A stretch of DNA of 64,000 nt. Source: Candidatus Leptofilum proximum. Lineage in GTDB: Bacteria > Chloroflexota > Anaerolineae > Promineifilales > Promineifilaceae. Of this stretch, positions 26,676-36,438 are shown piece after piece. Under the pieces are notes generated by a model, which worked only from the letters and a program-made list of their open reading frames with translations, did no database searches and was not told where the DNA came from. Location of the stretch: positions 4,836,001 to 4,900,000 of the forward strand of contig JADJXK010000002.1 in NCBI GenBank assembly GCA_016710325.1. Reading direction: 5' to 3'. How positions within the stretch are numbered: position 1 is the stretch's first letter; each line of letters begins with the position of its first letter. The translations under genes and the position numbers were made by a program.

Positions 26676-29221
26676 ATGTCAAAACAATTCAAATCCGTCA
26701 AAGATGCCTTAAAGAGCTATAATCGCAGCATCCACTAGGATCACGTAGCCAAAGCTACAGAGGAACGAACAGAAATGCAGCGCCGTTTCCCTCTGGAAGC
26801 GTGGCCGACCATGCATCTGGAACAGTATGCTCTGGGCCAGCCGGATTCCACGGACACCTACTGTCGCTGGCTGGAGTTTGGTACGCTCCACATGGGCAGT
26901 ATGCGCGGCGGCAGCGCTCTCAAGCACATCATCTATAAGCACAAGAGCAAACCCGGTTGGTATTACCGCACGCAGTACAGCAGCGAACAAGAGGCGTGGC
27001 AGGCGCTGAGCGCTGCCTTCGTCCAGATGTTTACCTTGGCCCAAGCAGGGCGCTGGGACGAAATTGACGAAATTGAATCGCTCAGCGGCGGTCGGATGCT
27101 TAAGCTCAAGTCCCTACATCTCTACTTTCCTGACGATATTTTGCCAATTACTTCAACCGATCACCTGCAACATTTTCTGCAGCGGCTCGGTGCTTACTCG
27201 GAAGAGATGAAAAATTGGGATAGCGTGCGTCTGAATCGCTACCTGCTGCAAACCATGCGCCAATACCATGAACTGCAAGGATGGAGCAGTTCGGAAATTG
27301 TGCGCTTCCTCTATGCCTGGGCAGACCCACGCAAAGCCCGCCGCGTCGTCAAAATTGCCCCCGGCGAACGGGGCAGACTTTGGGATGACTGCCTGGCCAA
27401 TGGCTACATCTGTGTTGGCTGGGACGATACGGGCGATCTACGCGAGTTTGAGACTCAAGAGGAGTTCCATGACCGCTTTACCGCAGAATATGCCGCCGCC
27501 TACAACAATCGCCAATCTACGGTGAGCAAGAAGGGCAAAGAAGTGTGGACGCTGAAGGAATTAGGGCCGGGTGACCTGGTTATTGCCAACCAGGGCTTGT
27601 CCTACATATTGGCGGTGGGTGAAGTGGAAGAACCGGGTTACGAATGGCAGCCGAAGCGGGCTGAGTACAAACACACGGTTCGCGTACAGTGGGACACCTC
27701 CTATGCCAAAGAGATTGGCCTGCCCAAACATTGGGGCACCGTGACCGTCGCGCCGGTGGGGCTTGAATTGTCGCAGCGTCTTCTAACGCGCAGCAGCGGG
27801 CCAGCGACTCCGCCGCCGCTGCCCCCTCTCTACTCAGAGTTAGCCGACGCTCTGGAGCGCCGCGGTCAGGTCATCCTTTATGGGCCGCCCGGCACGGGCA
27901 AGACGTTTCATGCCCGCCGCTTTGCCGCCTGGTGGCTGCGACAGGGGCAAGGGGATACGCAGGCCTCTACGGTCTTGACCAATACCCAACAACTGCTGGC
28001 AGCCGAGCGCCAGTTAAAGACGCTCCAGGTGACGCGGCGTGTCTGGTGGGTGGTGGCCAATCCCAAAGAGTGGAGCTGGGGACAGTTATTTGCCGATGGG
28101 CGGGTGTCGTATCGTTACGGCCGTTTACAGCGAAACTACCCACTGGTGCAGCCCGGCGACCTGGTTGTCGGCTACCAGTCCACGCCAGACAAGCGCATCG
28201 TCGCTCTGGCCGAGGTGTACAAAGGCTTAAGTGAACAAGCAAACGGCGAACCAACGATTGAACTGAAGCAGCTGCGCCGTGTGGCCAACGGTCCGACCTA
28301 CGCCGACCTTTTGGCCGATCCCCTTCTGAGCAAGTCGGAACCGATGCGCTTTCGCTGCCAGGGCACCCTCTTTCGCCTGACCGAAAGTGAAGCGGACTCG
28401 TTGCTGGCCTTACTGAGCGAGCGCGACCCGACACTGGCAGAAATCACCACCAATGAGCAAAGCATTGGCCCTCTGACCTGGATGACATTCCACCCTTCCT
28501 ACAGCTACGAGGATTTCATCGAAGGTTTCCGTCCAGTAGATACGGGCGAAGGCAATCTGGTTCTGAAGCTGGAAGACGGTCTTTTCAAGCAGATTTGTCG
28601 AGCAGCCCAGGCGAAACCGCACAAAAATTACCTGCTCATTATTGACGAAATCAACCGCGCCAACTTGGCTAAGGTGTTTGGCGAAATCATCACCTTACTG
28701 GAGAAGGACAAGCGAGGGCTGGTAGTAACGCTGCCGCAAAGTAAGGAAAGTTTCTCTGTACCCGCCAACGTTTACCTGCTGGGCACGATGAATACGGCCG
28801 ACCGGAGTATCAAACTGATGGATACCGCCCTACGTCGTCGTTTGCCTTCATGGAAATCATGCCTGATGTTTCCCTACTGGTCGGCGCAATCATTAATGGC
28901 TTGCCTCTCGGTGAGCTACTTACCACGTTAAACAAGCGCATCGTTGAAACGGAAGGGCGTGAAAAGCAAATGGGTCACGCTCTTCTGCTTGATGGGGAGA
29001 TGCCTGTCAGTGAACCAGAGGAGTTTGGCCGGCGCTTCCGCCAGGAAATTTTGCCGCTGCTGCAAGACTATTGCTATGACGATTACACCGAATTAGCCCA
29101 CTATTTAGGCGACCAGATAATCAACAGCCGCGAAGGGACGCTCAATATGGAAATTTTGGCCGACGATGACCGGCTGATTGAGGCGCTGACGGCCGTCGTC
29201 CACGAAGGGACGGTGGCGTGA
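26676..29221 (+). pseudogene. mcrB: McrB-like modified-DNA restriction ATPase, interrupted by amber codon and frameshift
   Basis: A start ATG at 26676 opens MSKQFKSVKDALKSYNRSIH. A TAG at 26736-26738 then interrupts the frame, which continues without a break (DHVAKATEERTEMQRR) into a 718-codon frame. Near 28838-28842 one T is missing: CTTCGTCGTTTGCC-like text reads RRRLPSW, where RRRFAFMEIM is expected. The end continues in the frame beginning at 28850 and stopping at 29221. Domains: two EVE/PUA-like modified-base readers (KIAPGERGRLW near codon 227; WWVVANPKEWSWG near 455, inserted in the AAA domain), Walker A YGPPGTGKTF near 400 and Walker B LLIIDEINRANL near 653. Partner McrC follows with a 4-nt overlap. 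It is either a pseudogene or carries a nonsense mutation plus an assembly indel. Confidence 0.82.
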
Positions 29222-30546
29222 TCTCAACACTGCCGGTTTACACCCTCACTGAATGGCAGACCATAATTTTACCCGGTCTGCTGCTCACTGCTGCCGATCG
29301 GCCGTTGGCAGCGTCTCTGGTTGGCGGTGATGCTGGCCGACTAGAGATTGAAGAACTGCGCGAGGGGTTGCATATCCGCGCCCTTTCCTGGGTCGGCGTG
29401 GTTCGTTTTCACAATTTCGAAGTACGAATCGTTCCCAAGCTGGCGGGCGGTCAGGCGGGGCTGGTGCAAATGGTGGCCTTAACCAGCGGCCTCAGCGCTC
29501 TGCGACGTAATCGGGGGCAGCGCTGTCTGGCGATTGCCGAAAACGCCCATCTCTTCGACCTGCTAGCCCTTCTCTTCGCTGAAGCGTGCGAGCGGATTCT
29601 TCAGGGTGGTTTGCTGCACGATTACGTGGAGCGAGAAACAGATTTGCCGGTTTTGCGGGGGCGACTTTTAGTCGACCAGCAGTTGCGCCATCATTACGGG
29701 CGGGTAGATCGCCTGGCCTGCCGTTATGACGATCATCTGAGCGACATTGTGGAGAATCAAATTCTGGCGGCAGCGTTGAGTGTTTGTCGATCGCGGGTCA
29801 ACCAGCCATCAGTACGGCTGCATATCCACCGGCTGCATACGCTTTTTACGGCCGTTTGCTCTACTAACGGACTTGCCGACTGGAAAAGCGTTCGCGCAAC
29901 TGTGCATTATCACCGGTTAAACAACCATTACCGCGAAGCGCATGAACTGGCCTGGCTTTTGCTAGACAATATCGGCATTGACGACTTGTTAGCCAGTGGC
30001 CAGACACGAAGTTTTGCCTTTCTCCTCGACATGAACCAGCTATTTGAACGGTTCATCGTCTATTTTTTCAGGTATGCATTAGCCAAAGAAAGTTATCAAA
30101 TTCAGCCGCAGAAACGTGACCGTTCCATCATCTGGGATTTACTACAGCAACGGCCGTATACCCACATCACGCCAGACATTTTAATACAGGGAAGAAACGG
30201 CCGACGGCTAGTGGTAGACGCCAAATACAAACTGTACGATGAGCGGCGACTAAGCACTGCTGATATTTATCAATCATTTCTCTATGCCTATGCTTACAGT
30301 GATGCCCATAGTGTGCCACCAGCAGCCTTGCTGCTTTACCCAGCCAGCAAAAAAGAGGCGCGGTCGGTCTACTTACAAATTCGAGGACAAACGCAAATTA
30401 TCAGAGCCGACCTGCAAGCATTGGCTATCCCAATTCCCCAGGCGCTAGCTGAGATAGATAATAATGTTATTGGTCCTGCAAGTGCTGCTCTGGCTGAAGT
30501 CATTGCCCAGTCCATCGGAAGAGATGAGTTGTTAGACACTCCCTAA
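29218..30546 (+). CDS. mcrC: McrC-like nuclease subunit
   Basis: 442 residues, GTG start at 29218 overlapping the mcrB stop (GTGA). The N-terminal domain (LREGLHIRALSWVGVVRF) and the conserved central LPVLRGRLL match McrC. The C-terminal PD-(D/E)XK nuclease is seen as TPDILIQGRNGRRLVVDAKY near 318-338, with the catalytic D and DAK. McrC binds the McrB ring and cuts DNA carrying modified cytosines. This frame is intact although mcrB looks broken, so the loss of mcrB may be recent or not real. Confidence 0.85.
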   Translation: MISTLPVYTLTEWQTIILPGLLLTAADRPLAASLVGGDAGRLEIEELREGLHIRALSWVGVVRFHNFEVRIVPKLAGGQAGLVQMVALTSGLSALRRNRGQRCLAIAENAHLFDLLALLFAEACERILQGGLLHDYVERETDLPVLRGRLLVDQQLRHHYGRVDRLACRYDDHLSDIVENQILAAALSVCRSRVNQPSVRLHIHRLHTLFTAVCSTNGLADWKSVRATVHYHRLNNHYREAHELAWLLLDNIGIDDLLASGQTRSFAFLLDMNQLFERFIVYFFRYALAKESYQIQPQKRDRSIIWDLLQQRPYTHITPDILIQGRNGRRLVVDAKYKLYDERRLSTADIYQSFLYAYAYSDAHSVPPAALLLYPASKKEARSVYLQIRGQTQIIRADLQALAIPIPQALAEIDNNVIGPASAALAEVIAQSIGRDELLDTP

Positions 30547-30713
30547 TAGACAGCGACATCTACCCCGTACCAGCTATAATCGCGCATAGATTTATTGTGT
30601 TCACTCTCACGGGCGATACACTCAAGCAAGCCCGTCACCCGGCGTTCACCTCTCAGGCACAAAAAGTCGTGTCAAAACTGAGGCAGTGACTGAAAGCGTT
30701 TTGATCCAAGCTT

Positions 30714-31955
30714 ATGAATCCTACGGCCGTACACAATTTTGACGTGATCGTCATTGGCGCAGGGATTGCCGGCTGCACCGCCGCCACCCTATACGGCCGT
30801 GCCGGTCTCACCGTCGCCCTCATTGAACGGCAGCCAGACAACCACGCCTACAAAAAGCTCTGCACCCACTATATTCAAGCCAGCGCCAAACCCACCCTGG
30901 ATCGCCTGGGGGTCAGCGAGCGCATCGAAGCGGTTGGGGGCGTGCGCAACGGGATGGCTATTTGGACGAAGTCGGGCTGGATACGGCCGTCGGCCGACCC
31001 TCGTTACCCGCCGCACGGTTACAGCCTGCGCCGCGAAAAGCTAGACCCGCTCCTGCGCCAGTTGGCCACCGAAACGCCGGGCGTGACTTTCTTTAATGGG
31101 CACGCCTGGCGCGAACTGCTGTGGGATAGTCAGGGACGCATCAGTGGCGTCCTCACCAGCGAGCAGAAAAGTAAGCAAACCCACCGCTTTAACGGCCGTC
31201 TCACGGTTGCCGCCGACGGACATTATTCCAAAACCGCCGAGTTATTGAAGCTTAGGGGAAGAAGTTGGGTAAACGGCCGTTTTGGTTACTTCGCCTACTA
31301 CCGCCATTTACCGCTGCCAACCGGCCCTATGGCCCAGATCTGGTTTAAGCAGCCAGATGTCGCCTACGCCTTCCCCAACGATGACGCCATCACCCTCATC
31401 GCCTACATGCCCAGCCTGGACAAGCTGCCCGCCTTCAAACCAGACCCTCACGCCGCTCTGGAGCAACATTTTGCCGCCTTGCCCGATGCCCCAGACATGG
31501 CATCGGCAGAACGCCTCTCGCCTGCGTTGGGTATGTTAAAGGGGGAGTTTCATTGGCGGCCAGCGGCCGTACCGGGCCTGGCTCTGGTTGGGGACGCCGC
31601 CGCTTCAACCGATCCGCTGTGGGGCTGCGGCTGCGGCTGGGCGTTTGAATCGGCCGCCTGGCTGGTGGACGCCACGGCCGAGATGCTGCTTAAAAACGGA
31701 GATGTGGTCAAGGGGTTGACCCAATACAAAAAACTGCATTGGCGGCGGCTGGCCGGGCACAATTGGTACAATGGTGGCTTTGCCTCCGGGCGCAACTTTT
31801 ACCCCCATGAACAGCTGATATTGGCCGCGGCCGCCAAAGATGAACAGTGCGCTCGCCACGTTTTGGCCTTTGCCGCCCGGCACGTGGGAATCGGCCGTCT
31901 TCATTCGCCCCTCAACTTTTTTCGTTCCCTCTGGATTAATCTGCGCCAAAGATAA
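30714..31955 (+). CDS. FAD-dependent oxidoreductase, geranylgeranyl-reductase-like
   Basis: 413 residues. Rossmann dinucleotide fold IVIGAGIAGCTAATLYGRAG at residues 10-29 and the second FAD motif LALVGDAAASTDPLWGCGCG near 290 place it in the group of geranylgeranyl reductases and aromatic monooxygenase-like flavoproteins. Substrate is not visible. The C-terminus HVGIGRLHSPLNFF is conserved-looking. It stands alone between the McrBC genes and a long non-coding stretch, has several ACGGCCGT palindromes and host-like GC. It is probably an ordinary chromosomal gene rather than defence cargo. Confidence 0.8.
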   Translation: MNPTAVHNFDVIVIGAGIAGCTAATLYGRAGLTVALIERQPDNHAYKKLCTHYIQASAKPTLDRLGVSERIEAVGGVRNGMAIWTKSGWIRPSADPRYPPHGYSLRREKLDPLLRQLATETPGVTFFNGHAWRELLWDSQGRISGVLTSEQKSKQTHRFNGRLTVAADGHYSKTAELLKLRGRSWVNGRFGYFAYYRHLPLPTGPMAQIWFKQPDVAYAFPNDDAITLIAYMPSLDKLPAFKPDPHAALEQHFAALPDAPDMASAERLSPALGMLKGEFHWRPAAVPGLALVGDAAASTDPLWGCGCGWAFESAAWLVDATAEMLLKNGDVVKGLTQYKKLHWRRLAGHNWYNGGFASGRNFYPHEQLILAAAAKDEQCARHVLAFAARHVGIGRLHSPLNFFRSLWINLRQR

Positions 31956-32345
31956 TTGAACAGACCATTGATGGGGCGCTCCCCAAACAACGCCAAACCA
32001 GGCAACTCAATCTAGTTGAGTAATTGACCCTGGCACTGATCACCCAATGTTCCACTGGATTGCGATCCCATTTCAAAGTTACGCTAGCTCCGCCACCAAA
32101 TGTCACGTCCAACGTAAGACTGGAGTGGAATAGCCCCTAAATAGGCAAAAATGGGCGGAAAAGCCGCTGAAAGAGATGAAAATAACTCTCTGAAGCGTGA
32201 CGATCCAGTGTAATTATAGAAAACGTGTTTCTTGTCCAGTGTACTCTGGAAAATCAGGATGCTTCAATGGTGGCAAGCCCAGAGTGTTAGTATCGCTTTA
32301 TGCTGTGTCGCCCGAGTAAAAAGCGCAGAAATTTTTTCCAAAGTT
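31956..32345. other. Non-coding stretch with short repeats
   Basis: No gene supported. A motif CAAAGTTACG occurs at about 32076 and recurs at 32338-32348 and 32643-32653, each preceded by CATTTC or TTCC. At about 32109 CCAACGTAAGACTGGAGTGG is partly complementary to such a unit. This looks like decayed ends of mobile elements, into which the miniature element at 32351 was inserted. Confidence 0.4.
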
Positions 32346-32350
32346 ACGCT

Positions 32351-32620
32351 TGTAGGATCCAGTAAATAACGGAACTGATCCACTAAATAATGGAATGGTC
32401 TTCCAGAGGTAGGCAAAAATGGCAAATTTAGAGTTTGTCAGTAAATAATGGGACTGCCCTACGATATCCAAGAAAAAGTGGAACTAGCCTACTAATTGCG
32501 CAAGAACAAAAGCCAAGAATCCTACATCATTTACACGAGGGGGCATTGTCCCAGTTCCATTATTTGGTGGACGTGTTCCGTTATTTACTGGACGGGTTCC
32601 ATTATTTAGAAAATCCTACA
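32351..32620. mobile_element. 270-bp IS21-like miniature element (MITE) with 5-bp target duplication
   Basis: Ends are TGTAGGAT (32351-32358) and ATCCTACA (32613-32620), perfect inverted repeats with TG and CA termini. ACGCT flanks both sides (32346-32350 and 32621-32625), a 5-bp target duplication. Inside are repeated sites of the type AGTAAATAAYGGAAC: on the left at about 32360, 32381 and 32435, and in opposite orientation on the right at about 32553, 32575 and 32596. An 18-bp pair, 32358-32375 against 32575-32592, is perfect. Several transposase-binding repeats near each end with TG/CA termini are the hallmark of IS21-family elements. No transposase gene is present, so movement would need an IS21-type IstAB in trans. 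Confidence 0.8.
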
Positions 32621-32874
32621 ACGCTGGTTTGGCATTCCATTCCAAAGTTACGTTGGATCTGACAGCAAAACGCCACCAAACTGAGCAGCACCCTGGGTAA
32701 CCCACCTCATAACGGCCTACGGCCGTGGGCTTTGTGAAGCTTTGCGGCTGTCATGAAGACGGCCGTTTGCTATTCAAAATCCCCAATCAAACAAACCAAA
32801 AAAGGAGGTATCACCAACAACCGCATAAGCCATAATGCGTGGGCATAACACCCATGCACAATATTGTTTTTCAG

Positions 32875-32907
32875 CAGCCAGTCGGGTCATCCGGCTGGCT
32901 GTTTTTT
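32875..32907 (+). terminator. Rho-independent terminator in leader
   Basis: Stem CAGCCAGTCGG / CCGGCTGGCTG with loop GTCAT (32875-32901), followed by six T. It stands only 32 nt before the small gene at 32939, so it may act as an attenuator. A second small hairpin, TGCGTGGG/CCCATGCA, lies just upstream. Confidence 0.75.
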
Positions 32908-32938
32908 GTTTCCCCATTCATCACCAAAGGAGAGACCG

Positions 32939-33142
32939 ATGAACCAAAACCCATCACAAACCAACCACAACCAACCAGACCCGGCCAAAGCTGTCGTGCT
33001 CAAGCCCCGCCAGCAGACGCGCCAACGGCAGAAGCCCACCTACACCAGCCAGCCCTGGCAGCCGCACCAGAGCAGCGCCGCCCTCGACAGCTGGGGCGTT
33101 GCCCTGCGCACCCTGCGCGAGCAGGGCCACCAGTATGAGTAG
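32939..33142 (+). CDS. Small basic protein of unknown function
   Basis: 67 residues from ATG 32939, with AAAGGAGAG 7-15 nt upstream, a strong ribosome site that decides this start against longer frames. The protein is rich in Gln, Pro and Lys (KAVVLKPRQQTRQRQKPTY) and ends in a helix-like LDSWGVALRTLREQGHQYE. No family recognised. It is the first gene of the element-type genes and follows a terminator-like hairpin. Confidence 0.55.
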   Translation: MNQNPSQTNHNQPDPAKAVVLKPRQQTRQRQKPTYTSQPWQPHQSSAALDSWGVALRTLREQGHQYE

Positions 33143-33272
33143 TTTTTCTGAATCCTCGGGAGCCACCGGGCACGGAGCCAAAAACCCAACTTTTGATTAC
33201 CAACCAACAAAAAAGCGCAAGTCAGAGCTCGCGACTCTGCTTGCGCCCACACCTCACAAGGAGATGCATATC

Positions 33273-34436
33273 ATGTCAACAGTATACTCCCAAACGGCCG
33301 TTCGGCAAGCCTCGCATGCCACAAATTCCTCTGTTCTGTCCACGCCTCGTTTTGACAAACAGCTGCCCGCCCATCCCGGCCAACCGGCCGTCATGGAGCT
33401 GCCGCCAGATACCCTGACCTGGCTCAACCGCAAGGCGTACATCCTGGTGCAGAGCGTCATGCGCCACATGCATATGGACGCCAGCGAACGCCAGATGTTT
33501 CGCGAAGACATGACCCAGGAAGCGCTCAGCCATTTGTATGACCTGTACTTCCTCCAGGGACAGACGGAAGCATATGCCTACACCGCCACGCGCACCCGCC
33601 TCATCGGCTACGTCTTTGTCAACATCCGCGGCGGCGGCAGCGGTCACCAGTGGGAGCTGTCCAAGCAGTACCAGATTAGTGACAACCTCACTGAGCCGGA
33701 ATACCACGAGGAAGACAGCTACGGGCAGAAGACGCCTCGCCTGCCCATGAGCATTTACGCCCGGCGGCCAACGGAAGATGCCTTGGTGCTGCACGAAGGG
33801 AGTGCAGCCAACGAGGCGCGCTGGGAGCGGTTTGAAAAGGAGATTGCCCGCATCCTGGCGGTGATGCGCGGCCAGCAGTGGCATCCCAACTCGCTGCGCC
33901 GGGCGGCCAAGGCGCTGTGTGAAAGCGTCAAGGGCACCTCCAACTACAACATCGCCCAGATGCTCGGCGTGGATTGGATCACCGCCACCCAAATCATCAT
34001 CCATTACCGGGAACAGCTGGAAGCGTTCCTGGCCCACTCGCCGCTCATCCAGGGGCTGATTCTGGCCGAGGGCGCTCTGCGGCTGCAATGGTGGGAAGAA
34101 GTCACCGAAGCGGCGCTCAACAGCGGCCAGCGCTTCATCGTCATCCTGCCCCACGGCGCGTTTACCGTCAGCTACTACCACAGCAAGGGTAAGGGCAAGC
34201 AGCTCTGCCGGATGCAGATGGGGCGGCGGGTCAACGGCAAGGTGCAGAACCGTTCAGTGCAGCTGGGCGAGGTGGGGCACATCACCCGGCAGCGGCTGTG
34301 GGATAAGTCGCTGGAGCTGCAAGCCAAGCTGGCTGAGCTGGAAGCCGCTGCTGAGGCCGCGCAGAATGCCGAACCAAACAACAGTCCTGCATATCACCAA
34401 CTGGCCAACCAGGTCACGTCAGTCGCATTGGCCTGA
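33273..34436 (+). CDS. Sigma-70-like region 2 protein, element-encoded (paralogue A)
   Basis: 387 residues. Start ATG 33273 chosen for AAGGAG 9 nt upstream. The segment REDMTQEALSHLYDLY and AYAYTATRTRLIGYVF (about 78-120) resembles sigma-factor region 2 (EDLxQExFxxLW, AYLxTIARNxALDxLR). A helix-turn-helix-like NYNIAQMLGVDWITATQIII near 228-250 could be region 4. The C-terminal part has a FIVILPHGAFTVSYY box and RVNGKVQNRSVQLGEVGHIT, shared with the protein at 35229. Role is inferred as an element-specific transcription regulator. An alternative is a DNA-binding replication or partition protein. The sigma match is weak, but the domain order supports it. Confidence 0.55.
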   Translation: MSTVYSQTAVRQASHATNSSVLSTPRFDKQLPAHPGQPAVMELPPDTLTWLNRKAYILVQSVMRHMHMDASERQMFREDMTQEALSHLYDLYFLQGQTEAYAYTATRTRLIGYVFVNIRGGGSGHQWELSKQYQISDNLTEPEYHEEDSYGQKTPRLPMSIYARRPTEDALVLHEGSAANEARWERFEKEIARILAVMRGQQWHPNSLRRAAKALCESVKGTSNYNIAQMLGVDWITATQIIIHYREQLEAFLAHSPLIQGLILAEGALRLQWWEEVTEAALNSGQRFIVILPHGAFTVSYYHSKGKGKQLCRMQMGRRVNGKVQNRSVQLGEVGHITRQRLWDKSLELQAKLAELEAAAEAAQNAEPNNSPAYHQLANQVTSVALA

Positions 34437-34492
34437 TCACCAGGAACGGCCGTATTTACCACCAAATCCAATCCAAACAAGGAGACACAACC

Positions 34493-35014
34493 ATGAACCT
34501 CATTACCCTCATCGCCTTTCATCCCACCGGGTACGAACTGCACATCCCGGTGACCTTCGAGGAGTTGCCCGCCACCATGCGCCGCCTGGCAGCGCGGGGC
34601 TACACGCCCAGCCGGGAGCCGGTGCTCACGGCCGAAGGGTTGCCTATCTGCCCCCGGCACGGTGTGCCGATGCAGCAAAGATCCAAACAGGGAGATTTTT
34701 GGTTCTCGCACAAAATGGTGCATCCCGAAACCGGGGAAACGGTGTATTGTCGGGGCTATGCCAGCGCCAGCAGTCCGGGCTACGACATTCTGCTGCCAAC
34801 GGCCGTACCGGCTGAAGACGCAGTCCAACCAGATGTCAGCCACCCACCGGCGGGAGATATGCTTAAGGCGCAGCCGCCAACCAGGCAGTCCGCTGCCTCA
34901 ACAGCATATCCAACCGGTGCCGCGACCCACGGCCGTGTCCTGCCTCGCCCGCAAGCAGCCAGCGTGAAGCAAGGTACAGGAGGCACTACGACACGCTTCA
35001 ACCAACGGCCGTAA
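34493..35014 (+). CDS. Zinc-ribbon protein of mobile-element type
   Basis: 173 residues, AAGGAG 11 nt before the ATG. The first 45 residues form a compact domain (FHPTGYELHIPVTFEELPA), followed by a zinc-ribbon-like ICPRHGVPMQQRSKQGDFWF and VYCRGYASA with CxxH and a later Cys. CPxHG boxes of this kind occur in small phage and plasmid proteins that bind single-stranded DNA or recombinases, so a DNA-binding role is likely but unproven. The last 70 residues are low-complexity. It lies between the two sigma-like paralogues. Confidence 0.55.
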   Translation: MNLITLIAFHPTGYELHIPVTFEELPATMRRLAARGYTPSREPVLTAEGLPICPRHGVPMQQRSKQGDFWFSHKMVHPETGETVYCRGYASASSPGYDILLPTAVPAEDAVQPDVSHPPAGDMLKAQPPTRQSAASTAYPTGAATHGRVLPRPQAASVKQGTGGTTTRFNQRP

Positions 35015-35080
35015 CCGTCCAAATTCTCCTGGTACATTCCGCCAGGCACAGCATCTCCCCAACCAAATAACCTTATTGTT

Positions 35081-35118
35081 AGCGCCATCCTCTATCTAGA
35101 GCTGGCGCTGTTTTGTTT
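35081..35118 (+). terminator. Rho-independent terminator before second sigma-like gene
   Basis: Stem AGCGCCA (35081-35087) with TGGCGCT (35103-35109), then GTTTTGTTT. It separates the zinc-ribbon gene from the next leader. Confidence 0.75.
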
Positions 35119-35123
35119 CTGGA

Positions 35124-35199
35124 GCAGTAGCCATTCCTATGGCGCTGCTTCCCCCAAAACAAATGAAGCCGGATGGACCTCGTCATTCCATCCGGCTTC
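35124..35199 (+). promoter_or_regulatory. Structured leader with two hairpins
   Basis: After the terminator come a hairpin GCAGTAGCCAT / ATGGCGCTGC (35124-35148) and a perfect 12-bp stem GAAGCCGGATGG / CCATCCGGCTTC (35165-35176 with 35188-35199, 11-nt loop). The ATG of the sigma-like gene follows at 35229 with AGAGGA upstream. The second stem has no T run, so regulation of translation or binding of a regulator is more likely than termination. Confidence 0.5.
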
Positions 35200-35228
35200 T
35201 CATTTCCTGGTTATAGAGGAACCACAAA

Positions 35229-36248
35229 ATGAATACTGACAATTGTATCACGTCTACAGACCAGACACGGACAGAAGTTAACCCCGCTCAGTGGAGCCAG
35301 GCCGAGCTGCTCCGGCGTGCCGGTGCCCTGGTGCGCGAAGCGCTGGTGGGCCAACCGGCACATGTCTGGCGCATGCACCGCGAGGATATGCTGCAAACGG
35401 CCGTTGTCACCTTCCTGGAGCTGGCCGATAAGCCGACCGGGTATGCCTACGCGGCCGCGCGCACTGCCCTCAAGAACTACCGCTGGATTCATATTCGTGG
35501 GCTGAACGGCGGCTGGAAATCTCTGGCCTGCATTGAACATGGCTACTCGGTCATGAACTTCGCCGACGTCCTCCCGGAAGCAGCTGACGAGCCGCTGGAT
35601 GGCCCACAAACGGCCGTAGAGACGCTGAGCGCCCGGCCGTGGGAAAACGTGCCGCGACCGGTGGAATGGGCCATCCTGCGCCGCCAGGCAGCGCCGGAGC
35701 AGACCCAGGCTGAAACGCTGCGCGAGGTGCTCTACATCCTGGCTGGGATGTCAGGCAACTTCTACCCGGAGCAGCTCTACCGGGCCGCCCTCATCATCAC
35801 TCTGTTAGGCCGGAATTACACCTGGGAACATGTGGAAGAGCGTACAGGGCTCAGCTTTGAAGAGTTGTATGACATCTACTGGGCCTGGCGCAAGCGGCAC
35901 CTCAACCCTTACTTGCAGTTCTCACCGCTGCACCAGGAGATGATTAAGCTGCGCGGTCGGATGCGCATTACGTTCTTTGAAGAGCTGGACACAACTTTCC
36001 TGAATACGGCCGTGCGCAAGATGGTGGTCTTTCCCCACGGTATCTACACCATTATCTACAAGCAGCGCGGCAAAAATGCAGGCAAGCGAGCGGGGCAGGT
36101 CGAAGCGTCGCTGCAGAAGATGCGGCAAGTTAATGGCCAGAAGCTGCTGCGGGCGATGCACCTGGGGCCGGTTGGAGAGTTGACCAAAGAGCGGCTGTAC
36201 GAAGCCAGCTTTGCCGTTGAGCGCAAGCTGGCGGCGCTCCACGCCTAG
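35229..36248 (+). CDS. Sigma-70-like region 2 protein, element-encoded (paralogue B)
   Basis: 339 residues. Same order as the protein at 33273: HREDMLQTAVVTFLELAD and GYAYAAARTALKNYRWIHI (sigma region 2-like), a central HTH-like NYTWEHVEERTGLSFEELYDI, then the shared C-terminal boxes KMVVFPHGIYTIIYK, RQVNGQKLLRAMHLG and VGELTKERLYEA. The two paralogues are diverged rather than recent copies, so each probably has its own promoter set or partner. A leader with hairpins precedes it, and a terminator follows at 36278. Confidence 0.55.
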   Translation: MNTDNCITSTDQTRTEVNPAQWSQAELLRRAGALVREALVGQPAHVWRMHREDMLQTAVVTFLELADKPTGYAYAAARTALKNYRWIHIRGLNGGWKSLACIEHGYSVMNFADVLPEAADEPLDGPQTAVETLSARPWENVPRPVEWAILRRQAAPEQTQAETLREVLYILAGMSGNFYPEQLYRAALIITLLGRNYTWEHVEERTGLSFEELYDIYWAWRKRHLNPYLQFSPLHQEMIKLRGRMRITFFEELDTTFLNTAVRKMVVFPHGIYTIIYKQRGKNAGKRAGQVEASLQKMRQVNGQKLLRAMHLGPVGELTKERLYEASFAVERKLAALHA

Positions 36249-36277
36249 CGGATCATTGGCCCAATGGATTGACACAA

Positions 36278-36322
36278 GCCCAACTGGTTCCCTGTGTGGA
36301 GCTGGCTGGGCCTACTTTTTTT
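36278..36322 (+). terminator. Terminator after second sigma-like gene
   Basis: Imperfect long stem GCCCAACTGGTTCC / GGAGCTGGCTGGGC with loop CTGTGT, then CTAC and seven T. It ends the first transcription block of the element. Confidence 0.65.
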
Positions 36323-36438
36323 GGAGCGTAGCAGCGAAGCTGTTAGTTCAGGGTGATGCAGGTAGATCCAGCCCAACTTAAGCCAAAGGCCAAAGCGGCT
36401 CTCCGGCGCAAGAAAAAAACGCCCGCCCTCCCACCCCT

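Noticed and set aside
33276..34181. 301-codon minus-strand frame
   Set aside because: Shadow of the sigma-like gene at 33273, which has a good ribosome site and a recognisable domain.
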